Assembly (NCBI GenBank): GCA_964036315.1
Contig: OZ038517.1
Span: 47,437,809 to 47,501,808, forward strand
DNA length: 64,000 nucleotides
Source of the DNA: Acanthosepion esculentum
Taxonomy: Eukaryota > Mollusca > Cephalopoda > Sepiida > Sepiidae
Direction: 5' to 3'
Shown piece by piece: positions 11,870-22,854 of the stretch. A program made the position numbers and the translations under genes. Numbering within the stretch: the first letter of the stretch is position 1; each line of letters opens with the position of its first letter. The notes under the pieces are model-generated. The model saw only the letters and a list, made by a program, of their open reading frames with translations. It did no database searches and had not been told where the DNA came from.

Positions 11870-14800
11870 TTCTTTTATCTACTGTGTCCCTTCAGGACAT
11901 AGGCGATCAGGGATTGGTAAATATTAATAATTTGTATTTGAATCTAATAGCATTTTGTTTGTTCATGGGTAGGCAAATTATTGGTTGTTTATCATTGTAT
12001 CCATGAGCATAATATCTGAATCTATAAACATTTGCTTGTTTCAGGGAGGGGCAGATGCTGGTTGTTTATATTTGAAACGATAAGCATTTTGTTCGTTCAG
12101 GGACACATAAATATTGATTGTTTATATATGAATCTTTAAGTCTTGGTCCAAAAATAGGTAAATATTGATTGTATATATTTGAATCTATAAATATTTCATT
12201 GATTTATAGAAAGATATTGATTGGCTATTTATATTTGAAACTCTCAGTATTTTCCTTGGTTCAGGGATAGGCAAACAGTGGCTGATTATATTTGAGTCTG
12301 TAAACATTTCCTTGGTTCAGGGATAGGCAAATAGTGGCTGATTATATTTGAGTCTGTAAGCATTTCCTTGGTTCAGGGATAGGCAAATAGTGGCTGATTA
12401 TATTTGAGTCTGTAAGCATTTCCTTGGTTCAGGGATAGGCAAATAGTGGCTGATTATATTTGAGTCTGTAAGCATTACCTTGGTTCAGGGATAGGCAAAT
12501 AGTGGCTGATTATATTTGAGTCTGTAAGCATTTCCTTGGTTCAGGGATAGGCAAATAGTGGCTGATTATATTTGAGTCTGTAAGCATTTCCTTGGTTCAG
12601 GGATAGGCAAATAGTGGCTGATTATATTTGAGTCTTTAAGCATTTCCTTGGTTCAGGGATAGGCAAATAGTGGCTGATTATATTTGAGTCTGTAAGCTTT
12701 CCTTGGTTCAGGGATAGGCAAATAGTGGCTGATTATATTTGAGTCTGTAAGCATTTCCTTGGTTCAGGGATAGGCAAACAGTGGCTGATTATATTTGAGT
12801 CTGTAAACATTTCCTTGGTTCAGGGATAGGCAAATAGTGGCTGATTATATTTGAGTCTGTAAGCATTTCCTTGGTTCAGGGATAGGCAAATAGTGGCTGA
12901 TTATATTTGAGTCTGTAAGCATTTCCTTGGTTCAGGGATAGGCAAACAGTGGCTGATTATATTTGAGTCTGTAAATATTTCCTTGGTTCAGGGATAGGCA
13001 AATAATGGCTGATTATATTTGAGTCTGTAAGCATTTCCTTGGTTCAGGGATAGGCAAATAGTGGCTGATTATATTTGAGTCTGTAAGCATTTCCTTGGTT
13101 CAGGGATAGGCAAATAGTGGCTGATTATATTTGAGTCTGTAAGCATTACCTTGGTTCAGGGATAGGCAAATAGTGGCTGATTATATTTGAGTCTGTAAGC
13201 ATTTCCTTGGTTCAGGGATAGGCAAACAGTGGCTGATTATATTTGAGTCTGTAAGCATTTCCTTTCAGGGATAGGCAAATAGTGGCTGATTATATTTGAG
13301 TCTGTAAGCATTTCCTTGGTTCAGGGATAGGCAAACAGTGGCTGATTATATTTGAGTCTGTAAACATTTCCTTGGTTCAGGGATAGGCAAATAGTGGCTG
13401 ATTATATTTGAGTCTGTAAGCATTTCCTTGGCTCAGGGATAGGCAAATAGTGGCTGATTATATTTGAGTCTGTAAGCATTTCCTTGGTTCAGGGATAGGC
13501 AAACAGTGGCTGATTATATTTGAGTCTGTAAACATTTCCTTGGTTCAGGGATAGGCAAATAGTGGCTGATTATATTTGAGTCTGTAAGCATTTCCTTGGT
13601 TCAGGGATAGGCAAATAGTGGCTGATTATATTTGAGTCTGTAAGCATTTCCTTGGTTCAGGGATAGGCAAATAGTGGCTGATTATATTTGAGTCTGTAAG
13701 CATTTCCTTGGTTCAGGGATAGGCAAACAGTGGCTGATTATATTTGAGTCTGTAAACATTTCCTTGGTTCAGGGATAGGCAAATAGTGGCTGATTATATT
13801 TGAGTCTGTAAGCATTTCCTTGGCTCAGGGATAGGCAAACAGTGGCTGATTATATTTGAGTCTGTAAACATTTCCTTGGTTCAGGGATAGGCAAATAGTG
13901 GCTGATTATATTTGAGTCTGTAAGCATTTCCTTGGTTCAGGGATAGGCAAATAGTGGCTGATTATATTTGAGTCTGTAAGCATTTCCTTGGTTCAGGGAT
14001 AGGCAAACAGTGGCTGATTATATTTGAGTCTGTAAATATTTCCTTGGTTCAGGGATAGGCAAATAGTGGCTGATTATATTTGAGTCTGTAAGCATTTCCT
14101 TGGTTCAGGGATAGGCAAATAGTGGCTGATTATATTTGAGTCTGTAAGCATTTCCTTGGTTCAGGGATAGGCAAATAGTGGCTGATTATATTTGAGTCTG
14201 TAAGCATTTCCTTGGTTCAGGGATAGGCAAATAGTGGCTGATTATATTTGAGTCTGTAAGCATTTCCTTGGTTCAGGGATAGGCAAATAGTGGCTGATTA
14301 TATTTGAGTCTGTAAGCATTTCCTTGGTTCAGGGATAGGCAAATAGTGGCTGATTATATTTGAGTCTGTAAGCATTACCTTGGTTCAGGGATAGGCAAAT
14401 AGTGGCTGATTATATTTGAGTCTGTAAGCATTTCCTTGGTTCAGGGATAGGCAAATAGTGGCTGATTATATTTGAGTCTGTAAGCATTTCCTTGGTTCAG
14501 GGATAGGCAAATAGTGGCTGATTATATTTGAGTCTTTAAGCATTTCCTTGGTTCAGGGATAGGCAAATAGTGGCTGATTATATTTGAGTCTGTAAGCTTT
14601 CCTTGGTTCAGGGATAGGCAAATAGTGGCTGATTATATTTGAGTCTGTAAGCATTTCCTTGGTTCAGGGATAGGCAAACAGTGGCTGATTATATTTGAGT
14701 CTGTAAACATTTCCTTGGTTCAGGGATAGGCAAATAGTGGCTGATTATATTTGAGTCTGTAAGCATTTCCTTGGTTCAGGGATAGGCAAATAGTGGCTGA

Positions 14801-16830
14801 TTATATTTGAGTCTGTAAGCATTTCCTTGGCTCAGGGATAGGCAAATAGTGGCTGATTATATTTGAGTCTGTAAGCATTACCTTGGTTCAGGGATAGGCA
14901 AATAGTGGCTGATTATAGTTGAGTCTGTAAACATTTCCTTGGTTCAGGGATAGGCAAACAGTGGCTGATTATATTTGAGTCTGTAAGCATTTCCTTGGTT
15001 CAGGGATAGGCAAATAGTGGCTGATTATATTTGAGTCTGTAAGCATTTCCTTGGTTCAGGGATAGGCAAACAGTGGCTGATTATATTTGAGTCTGTAAAC
15101 ATTTCCTTGGTTCAGGGATAGGCAAATAGTGGCTGATTATATTTGAGTCTGTAAGCATTTCCTTGGCTCAGGGATAGGCAAATAGTGGCTGATTATATTT
15201 GAGTCTGTAAGCATTTCCTTGGTTCAGGGATAGGCAAACAGTGGCTGATTATATTTGAGTCTGTAAACATTTCCTTGGTTCAGGGATAGGCAAATAGTGG
15301 CTGATTATATTTGAGTCTGTAAGCATTTCCTTGGTTCAGGGATAGGCAAATAGTGGCTGATTATATTTGAGTCTGTAAGCATTTCCTTGGTTCAGGGATA
15401 GGCAAATAGTGGCTGATTATATTTGAGTCTGTAAGCATTTCCTTGGTTCAGGGATAGGCAAACAGTGGCTGATTATATTTGAGTCTGTAAACATTTCCTT
15501 GGTTCAGGGATAGGCAAATAGTGGCTGATTATATTTGAGTCTGTAAGCATTTCCTTGGCTCAGGGATAGGCAAATAGTGGCTGATTATATTTGAGTCTGT
15601 AAGCATTTCCTTGGTTCAGGGATAGGCAAACAGTGGCTGATTATATTTGAGTCTGTAAACATTTCCTTGGTTCAGGGATAGGCAAATAGTGGCTGATTAT
15701 ATTTGAGTCTGTAAGCATTTCCTTGGTTCAGGGATAGGCAAATAGTGGCTGATTATATTTGAGTCTGTAAGCATTTCCTTGGTTCAGGGATAGGCAAATA
15801 GTGGCTGATTATATTTGAGTCTGTAAGCATTACCTTGGTTCAGGGATAGGCAAATAGTGGCTGATTATATTTGAGTCTGTAAGCATTTCCTTGGTTCAGG
15901 GATAGGCAAATAGTGGCGGATTATATTTGAGTCTGTAAGCATTTCCTTGGTTCAGGGATAGGCAAATAGTGGCTGATTATATTTGAGTCTGTAAGCATTT
16001 CCTTGGTTCAGGGATAGGCAAATAGTGGCTGATTATATTTGAGTCTGTAAGCATTTCCTTGGTTCAGGGATAGGCAAATAGTGGCAGATTATATTTGAGT
16101 CTGTAAGCATTTCCTTGGTTCAGGGATAGGCAAATAGTGGCTGATTATATTTGAGTCTGTAAGTATTTCCTTGGTTCAGGGATAGGCAAACAGTGGCTGA
16201 TTATATTTGAGTCTGTAGGCATTTCCTTGGTTCAGGGATAGGCAAATAGTGGCTGATTATATTTGAGTCTGTAAGCATTTCCTTGGTTCAGGGATAGGCA
16301 AACAGTGGCTGATTATATTTGAGTCTGTAGGCATTTCCTTTGTTCAGGGATAGGCAAATAGTGGCTGATTATATTTGAGTCTGTAAGCATTTCCTTGGTT
16401 CAGGGATAGGCAAACAGTGTCTGTTTATATTTGAGTCTTTAAGCATTTCCTTTGTTCAGGGATAGGCAAATAGTGGCTGATTATATTTGAGTCTGTAAGC
16501 ATTTCCTTGGTTCAGGGATAGGCAAATAGTGGCAGATTATATTTGAGTCTGTAAGCATTTCCTTGGTTCAGGGATAGGCAAATAGTGGCTGATTATATTT
16601 GAGTCTGTAAGCATTTCTTTGGTTCAGGGATAGGCAAACAGTGGCTGATTATATTTGAGTCTGTAGGCATTTCCTTGGTTCAGGGATAGGCAAATATTGG
16701 CTGATTATATTTGAGTCTGTAAGCATTTCCTTGGTTCAGTGATAGTTAAATAGTGGTTGTTTATAAGTAATCTATAATTATTTACTTTGTTAGGTAAGTA
16801 ATGGTTGTTATATCTACAAGCATTTATTTG
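11870..16830. repeat. 56-bp satellite, about 80 units, with degenerate edges
   Basis: The unit reads 'ggttcagggataggcaaata' then 'gtggctgattatatttga' and 'gtctgtaagcatttcctt'; spacing of catttcc is exactly 56 bp. The core (12240-16745) is nearly uniform. The flanks (11880-12240 and after 16745) hold clearly diverged units of the same repeat. Variants such as aaacag/aaatag, aaacatt/aagcatt and ggctca/ggttca form higher-order patterns. There is no transcription signal or reading frame of note. Confidence 0.97.
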
Positions 16831-17360
16831 TGAGGTGCCCCCCTTGGTGAAACGTCTTGTTCTACTGCAGAGTCTACATTTATGCATTATTGGGGATGGC
16901 GCCAATGAAGATCTTTCAAATTCTGAAATACCAGGAATTATTCAATGAATTATTGAGAACTATGTAGGAATGTAGAAAGTTATTATCTCCCTTTTGACAG
17001 AATGAATGTACTTATGTCTTAAGGGGCCCTTATGATCACTTGACAGACTGTTGATGAGGATGGCCAGTTGTGATTAAACAAACAAGAGAATAACATGCAT
17101 CCTCAATAAGAAAATAAACACTATCATTAGAGTTGTGCTGTGTTCCTCTTGGAGATGTTACAAGTATGATATGAATTGTGTCACATGCTGATTGCTTTTT
17201 TCATGTGTTCTAATTTTCTGTGTTGAAAAGAATGGCAAATGCGTATATCACATGTTGATATGATATATTTGTATAGTTCATTGTGGGATACAAGATGTTT
17301 TTAGGCTTAACTCATATTTCAGTTCATTTTTTTGAGTTCATTTTCTTATTGTCTCCGTCA
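16831..17360. other. Unassigned unique-looking sequence
   Basis: No repeat family, terminal repeats or coding signal recognised. A 66-codon minus-strand frame overlaps the satellite edge and is probably chance. Confidence 0.35.
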
Positions 17361-17368
17361 TGTTAAGG

Positions 17369-17833
17369 CAGCGGTTCCAAAAATTTTTTCCTCTGGGCTG
17401 CATTTTCAGAATGAAAATTTGCTCGTGCCACACTAAATTTTATGTGACAAAAAGTACATTTAAGAATAAAAAAAAACAGAGAGAAAGCTAAAGGGAGGTA
17501 ACTGTGGATTCAAAGTCAGAACATTATCAATGATTACTCTCTCCTCCAATTTACAGACCCAAGTTACAATATTCTTAATACTTGATATAATGCATAAATA
17601 TCACTATGATAAAACTGGTGAATAATTATTTATAACTATTTATACTGGCACTCCTGCATGCAATTACAAGTAATCCATAATAATATTTTAAATTTTGAAA
17701 TCATATTTATTTTTGGCATATGAATATTTTGAAATGGCTTCTAAATATTTGATTGTCTTTCAGTCATTCTCCTTCACCTGCTAGCCTCTTTCACCACAAC
17801 TATGAGGCATGCCGCACCATTTGGGAACCACTG
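17369..17833. mobile_element. Non-autonomous hAT element with perfect 8-bp TSD
   Basis: The element begins 'cagcggttcc' and ends 'ggaaccactg', terminal inverted repeats typical of hAT elements. It is flanked on both sides by the identical 8 bases TGTTAAGG (17361-17368 and 17834-17841). The 8-bp duplication is the hallmark of hAT transposition. The 465-bp interior is AT-rich, has no transposase frame, and near its right end reads 'gcatgccgcaccatttg'. It was therefore mobilised by another copy's enzyme. Confidence 0.9.
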
Positions 17834-17841
17834 TGTTAAGG

Positions 17842-18455
17842 TGTTAGTATTTAATGGATATACTAATGCCTCGAGTGGACCCTAGAGAGTGGGGAAGAAG
17901 AAAACATTTCCTCTCTCTTTCCAAGTATACTATCATCTGTATGAAGGAGAGAAATCAGATTGAACGAGATGCACCCTGTATTTTCGTCAGGTTGAAGAAT
18001 GCATAGACTCATATATTATGATAAAAACAACAACGAAGAGAAATAATTCTTTGGTTAACCTGCATCTAGGCAGTGAAATATGAGTGGATTGTTACAGACG
18101 TCGATTGCCTCGCTTCATCTCTCTGTGGCAATGAGAGAACAAAAGAAATATAGACATTATGCTGAATGAAAACAAATTGCTTACACATGGGCATAGATGA
18201 TAGCTAGCATTATCTTAAATGGATGTGGGCAAGAGACGGGGGATTGAAAGGAAAAGAAACAGCCACAACAACAAAAAAATCTTGCTGCCTTGTCATAATT
18301 TGATGTTGAGAGAATTATTCTATCAGTAACTTCAGCTGAATAACTTGTCAATATAAGTTACAAATTGATTATGTCTTGAGTTGCAAGACAGCTTGGTGTT
18401 GGTGAGGGGTTGTCGATGTGGAGAGATCACCGAATGACTGAAATGTGCGGAACAA
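17842..18455. other. Unassigned sequence
   Basis: Mixed AT-rich sequence with no recognised repeat or gene. Confidence 0.35.
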
Positions 18456-18522
18456 GTGATGCTTATTAGTCAATGAATTATTCAGACTAATATCTTCATC
18501 TTTGTTTTTTTTTAATCACTAT
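18456..18522 (-). repeat. Penelope-like terminal fragment
   Basis: The reverse complement reads 'caaagatgaagatattagtc' then 'tgaataattca', matching the right part of the repeat at 56.29-56.44 kb ('gaggacaatagtcagac') and its 22.3- and 33.5-kb relatives. A short fragment, assigned by similarity within this window. Confidence 0.4.
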
Positions 18523-18604
18523 ATTTTAGACAATGTGTTCTCTATCTTTACCAGTGTTGTCTGACAATCTGAGGTAAAGAACATTTTATTTCTGATTTAT
18601 ACAA

Positions 18605-18690
18605 GTACTATGTATAGGTAGCATGGTGGAAGTGGTGAGTAGAGTTCAAATTCTGGTCTATGTAGGATGTGTAGGTCGATAGCCATGAAC
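18605..18690 (+). repeat. tRNA-like SINE head
   Basis: 'ggtagcatggtggaagtgg' resembles an A box and 'agagttcaaattctggtc' a B box, about 30 bases apart. No functional tRNA cloverleaf is apparent. Probably the promoter part of a SINE. Confidence 0.45.
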
Positions 18691-19023
18691 GAACTTGTGG
18701 TGTTTTCCTGTTTTCTTCTCCATGTTGATGTTATTGAGACACCACCTCTAGTTAGCTGGCATATTGACTCATCAAGAGTTCTCTTTGACAGGTCTCATTT
18801 TCCATCCTATCGTGTTGCTAAACTCTGACCTCACTTGTAATGACTATCTGACAAAAGGTTTCCTGCATATATATATATATATATATGTATTGATGTTTGA
18901 AATGCTAAAGTTTTTTCCCTTTCTTCTTTTTATTTTAACTTTAAAGTAAATTCTTAAATTTGAATTTCTACATATACTTGGTTGGTAAATAAATTTGTTC
19001 GTTTTTATAATTTATTTTAATAC

Positions 19024-19500
19024 TTATAATTTATTAATAATTCTGATGACGCATTCAACATTGTATTCCTTTTCATTGTTTCCAACCTTCTGCCAATGAT
19101 AGAAATAATTAGATTTTGATTCAAAAAATTCATCAAGCCATGTTTTAAGCTCCACATCATTGTTGAATGAAACACCCCTCAAATTGTTAGAAAGTGATTG
19201 AAGGTGGTAGTCTGAAGGGGATAAATCTGGAGAATATGATAGGTGTGACAAACTTCTCACCTGAACTTTTTAATTGCATGTTTGGTCATGTTAGCAACAT
19301 AGTGGTGAGAATTGTCATGTTGAATAATCATACTATATTGCTAGTCAGGTTTTTTTCAGCTGAATTGCCTCTTTGAGCCTGTTTATTTGTTCCACAAACA
19401 GCTTAGCATTGATTGTTTGGTTGTTTTGAAGCATTTCATCTCTATACAAAGTACAAATAACTCTTATAACTTTATAACCTTGATTTAAATGCAAAAAGAA
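19024..19500 (-). pseudogene. mariner transposase C-terminal half
   Basis: The minus-strand frame includes 'YSPDLSPSDYHLQSLSNNL', 'RGVSFNNDVELKTWLDEFF' and 'ESKSNYFYHW', the C-terminal end of a mariner DD34D transposase with the third catalytic Asp in PSDYHL. Upstream, in other frames, come 'HDNSHHYVANMTKHAI' (second catalytic Asp) and 'NNQTINAKLFVEQINRL'. The N-terminal domain is not visible, and several stops and frameshifts break it. It belongs to a different mariner lineage from the 5-6 kb fragments. Confidence 0.85.
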
Positions 19501-20005
19501 GATGTTGAATATGCTCGTTCTTGTCTGTTTGGCATTCTATCTCAAGGAGGTGTCTAATCTGAAATAATATTTCAGTAACATTAGACAACAGTTTCACAGG
19601 ATGACTTGAGTTACTAAGAATGAATGCCATGAAAGATTATTCTTTGAGGTCAATTGCAGAACATCAGAAAAAACAAACTAATATAGGTAACCAAGGGAAA
19701 TTTTATTAATGACTTCTAGCTCGTGAATCAATATAATTAAATATTTAATAATTTATGATAATTAAAAATACCGAGTGTAACAGCAGAATTGTTCAATTGA
19801 TTAGATTAAGCCTTGTATCTTACAAATGATTAAAGATATCTTACTGGAATTCTTTGAGGTTTTTATAACACTAACAAGAATGTATAATTTCTCTCCATGC
19901 TTAACAGAAGAATCATGATAAAATCGATCATAAATGAAAGTGACATGTTCATCATTATCTAATCATAGCTAAGAATCAGAAGCTCATAAAGGATTGAAAT
20001 AAAGT
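19501..20005. other. Possible 5' remainder of mariner and unassigned AT-rich sequence
   Basis: The part next to the mariner fragment may hold further decayed transposase, but I cannot follow a frame. No other signal. Confidence 0.3.
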
Positions 20006-20007
20006 TC

Positions 20008-20027
<20 letters not shown>

Positions 20028-20038
<11 letters not shown>

Positions 20039-20243
20039 TGAACACTTAGAGGCGACAGTATGTTTCATGCTAGTGCAATCGTCAGGCAACTAGTGCTCTA
20101 GTTGCCTGATGATTGCACTAACATGAAACAGACTGTCGCCTCTAAGTATTGACTTCTATGTTCACTTTTATATTTACACACGCTCTATCTCTGATATTGG
20201 GCACTTTATCCCATAAATATAGCACACTTTAAGACTATATTTC

Positions 20244-20284
<41 letters not shown>
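20028..20284. mobile_element. (TA)-bounded foldback repeat, copy 1
   Basis: A (TA)n tract is followed by 'agtgaacacttagaggcgac' and 'tttcatgctagtgcaatcg', a short centre, and the mirrored arm 'gattgcactaacatgaaac' and 'gtcgcctctaagtattga'. Arms are about 55-65 bp. A further 75 bp ('cgctctatctctgatattg' to 'tatatttcttca') leads into another (TA)n tract. The same unit in reverse orientation lies at 59.39-59.60 kb, so it is a mobile repeat, perhaps a foldback MITE that inserts in or carries TA tracts. Confidence 0.75.
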
Positions 20285-20289
<5 letters not shown>

Positions 20290-20760
20290 CAGTATCATTT
20301 TTTAACTTAGTCAAAATGATCTTCACCCTCTCTAACCTTCTAACTTTCTGTCCTGGAGTAACGAGGTGCCTCACAGGCTTCATGTACGATTTCATTTTCA
20401 AGTTTTTTTTCTCTGCTCTTTGGACTGTCATAGCTGAAACTCTTCTCTCATGTGCCAAACGCCATCTAAATTGAGTTGGATCTTCACTAATCGATGTCTT
20501 TAGCTGTAAGTGGAAATGATGGTTGATCTTCCTGTTGCGACCTCCTCATCCAGTTATCCTCTCCAGTATTCCCTTTTATTTTAAAACTTATTCACCATTC
20601 TCTTGGTGGTTCTTGAATGGACTTTGAAGCTGGAAGCCAGAGTATGAATGTTGGTACCATTACTGAAGGCCTGGATGTTCTTTTTCCTCTCGTTGTTGCG
20701 GAGGTGAGAAGACAGTAATTCTGACACAAAATGATTTTAACCTTATCTCTTTCTAGCTGA
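20285..20760 (-). pseudogene. Tc1-like transposase N-terminal fragment
   Basis: The minus-strand frame reads 'RWRLAHERRVSAMTVQRA', 'KMKSYMKPVRHLVTPGQ' and 'RRLERVKIILTKLKN'. This matches the N-terminal helix-turn-helix and linker of Tc1/IS630-family transposases. Coding is then lost directly into the (TA)n tract of the neighbouring foldback, so the DDE catalytic domain is absent. Upstream of the frame, decayed sequence probably holds the first helix-turn-helix. Not functional. Confidence 0.75.
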
Positions 20761-21029
20761 ATAACTGAAAGTGTTTTTCAGTGATTCTTATGACAAATGC
20801 TGTCAGGATGGCTAAATGTCTTATCTGAAAACCTGGATAAAAGAAACTCAATTTGTCTAGTGATTTTTTTAGATGTTAAACATTTTGTAGGATGGAAAAT
20901 TATGCTGTTACACCATTTTGGCAATTTTGCTATTACACTCAGTATATGCATTGAGTGACTGATTCATTTTCTATGGCTTATAAACGCTTTCCAGGTTGTT
21001 TAAATATTTTTAGATTGTAAGAATTTTTG

Positions 21030-21195
21030 AGATAATAATAATTTAGTGATGCAAGTCTTACTAATTAATCCATAGCTGGGGGAGGGTAGAAGAGGTAGAT
21101 CCATACCTTTCCCAGGAGCTTTTGCATGTAAGTGAAAACAAGGAACACAACTGAAACTGGAACTCAGCTCTCCGGTTAACAATACTGAGCCATTA
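21030..21195 (-). repeat. tRNA-derived SINE, truncated
   Basis: 'gaactcagctctccggttaa' and 'agccattatagattatgcc' match the tRNA-end of the SINEs at 51.94-52.25 and 56.57-56.85 kb. Only that end plus part of the body ('agaggtagatccatacctt') is present here. Confidence 0.6.
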
Positions 21196-21207
21196 TAGAT
21201 TATGCCA

Positions 21208-21300
21208 CCTACACATCCACACTTACAACACCTGGTATTCCCAAATGGTCACCCATCTAGGTACTGACCAGGCTTGACATTGCTCATCTTCAAAGAAGCA
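21208..21300 (-). pseudogene. 5S rRNA-derived repeat head
   Basis: The reverse complement runs 'ttctttgaagatgagcaatg', 'gtcagtacctagatgggtga' and 'ccatttgggaataccagg', following the 3' two-thirds of 5S rRNA including the internal control C-box region. Changes at many positions and loss of the 5' part rule out a working gene. Confidence 0.8.
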
Positions 21301-21611
21301 GAGTTACTAAGAAGCAAAAAATGGTATGAAAGATTATTCTTCGAGATCATTCACAGAACATCAGATAAAAATGAACATTAGTGGTCACAGGAACCAGGCA
21401 ATTTTGGTCTTGGCCCATGTGTATGAGCATGGGCACCCCAAATTAAAAAACTCCTTGTGTCAGACCCTTTCGCACTGGGGGTAGGTGAATAAATAGGTAA
21501 TATGTCAGCTGCTGGCCGGTACGTTACATCATACCTCCCTATCCTGTTTCTGTCTTCGGACAGAGTGTGGAAAAATAACGAGGGAGTCCTGGTCTCAAGA
21601 ATTTCTACCTT
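21301..21611 (-). repeat. Body of 5S-headed repeat
   Basis: This spacer ('gatatgaaagattattcttc', 'gagcatgggcacccc', 'cagaccctttcgcactgg') recurs after the second 5S head at 21.67-21.87 kb with changes. The two 5S heads therefore each carry the same body, as expected for two copies of a 5S-derived retroposon or tandem unit. Confidence 0.55.
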
Positions 21612-21870
21612 GTGGCAACCCATCTAGGTACTCACCAGGCTTGACATTGCTTAACTTCAAAGAAGCAGAGAATCAAAAAATGATATGAAAGATTATTCTT
21701 CGAGATCAAGGAGAGTCGGTGGAATATTTCTGCCAGCATGGACTCGACCAAATTTTAGTCTCAGCTAGTGTGTATGCACATGAGCACCCCATGTTAAAAA
21801 TAGCCATGTGTCATATCCTGTTGCTATGGGGAAGGGGTGCATACAAATACCTAATTTGTTAGTCATTTGG
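21612..21870 (-). repeat. Second 5S-headed repeat copy
   Basis: The reverse complement at the head reads 'tttgaagttaagcaatgtc' and 'agcctggtgagtacctagat', close to 5S. The head is truncated just after 'gggttgcc'. The body resembles the preceding copy. Non-functional. Confidence 0.7.
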
Positions 21871-21949
21871 AGAAACTTTATCAGTTGTAACTAATTTATT
21901 TCTATTCACTTTGTACAAGGCCAAGATCCAATCATTTACAGAGTCAGAC

Positions 21950-22850
21950 ACCACCCCAAGCAAAGAGTCAGAGACATCACCCCAAGATGCTAATGTAATG
22001 AAGATGCATGGGGTCACTGGAAGTGAAAGAGAATGAAAAGGCTTTAGAAACCCAACCCTAAACAGTAAACAAAGAATAAAACTTACTCCCTGTTATATAG
22101 GAATAAAGTGTCATTGCCAACACTGGAGTTTGAACACTGATCACCAGAGAGCAAACACAGGTGATCCCATTTGGAATAAGTAGATCATGTGATAGTAAAG
22201 GAAATGTATATATGGGAATTAGTGTGGCGTCTAATTGATCACCATATCTATTCTATCCTCTATTACTATAGGGATCACTATTTCAGCATCTGTCTATATT
22301 TCTGAGATGAGGAATTGCATTATTCAGACTATTGTCCTCATCTTTGTTGCCATATTTATTACAACATTTTGGCCGTTGGTTGGAATGTCAAACTGAACCC
22401 TTTATTTTGCTCATTAGAACCAGAAATTCAATTCTAAACTGGAAACAAAAGATAAACTGCTACTCCTGTTTCAAAAGATCGGGGAGGAACATAAATCGGA
22501 TGATAGGTGAACCTATTTACTCCTATAAAAGAAAAAGAAATATATGAAAAATATATACTACATAAAAATCAGGCACCAATATTTTTTTTTTATAATCAGT
22601 TCAGCCCAACCAAGGGAATAATACGACTCAGACACAAGGGGTTACTGCGAGTTGAAGAGAATGTGAAAGCTTTAGAACGAACTGGAAACCCAATCCTAAA
22701 CGGGAAACAAGAGATAAACCGCGACCACTGTTTTCTCAAAAGATCGGGGATGAGTGTAAATTGGACAATAGGCGAACCTATGTACTAGTGAAGAAAAATA
22801 AATTGTAAATAAACATCAGTCACCTGTTTTTTTATCATCAATTCTCCCCA
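21950..22850. repeat. Diverged outer units of the 134-bp satellite family
   Basis: Pieces such as 'caccccaagatgctaatg', 'acccaaccctaaacag', 'cccaatcctaaacgggaa' and 'ctcaaaagatcggggatga' show longer units (about 270 bp) related to the 134-bp array that starts near 22.86 kb. The repeat 'aaaagatcggggag/atga' occurs near 22.47 and 22.74 kb. They look like ancestral monomers left at the array edge. Confidence 0.6.
22265..22395 (-). repeat. Penelope-like terminal fragment
   Basis: The reverse complement has 'gacattccaaccaacggcc', 'aaaatgttgtaataaatatg' and 'caaagatgaggacaatagtc', parallel to 56.30-56.44 kb. The stem region seen in the 56-kb and 33-kb copies is partly deleted. Confidence 0.55.
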
Positions 22851-22854
22851 AGCA

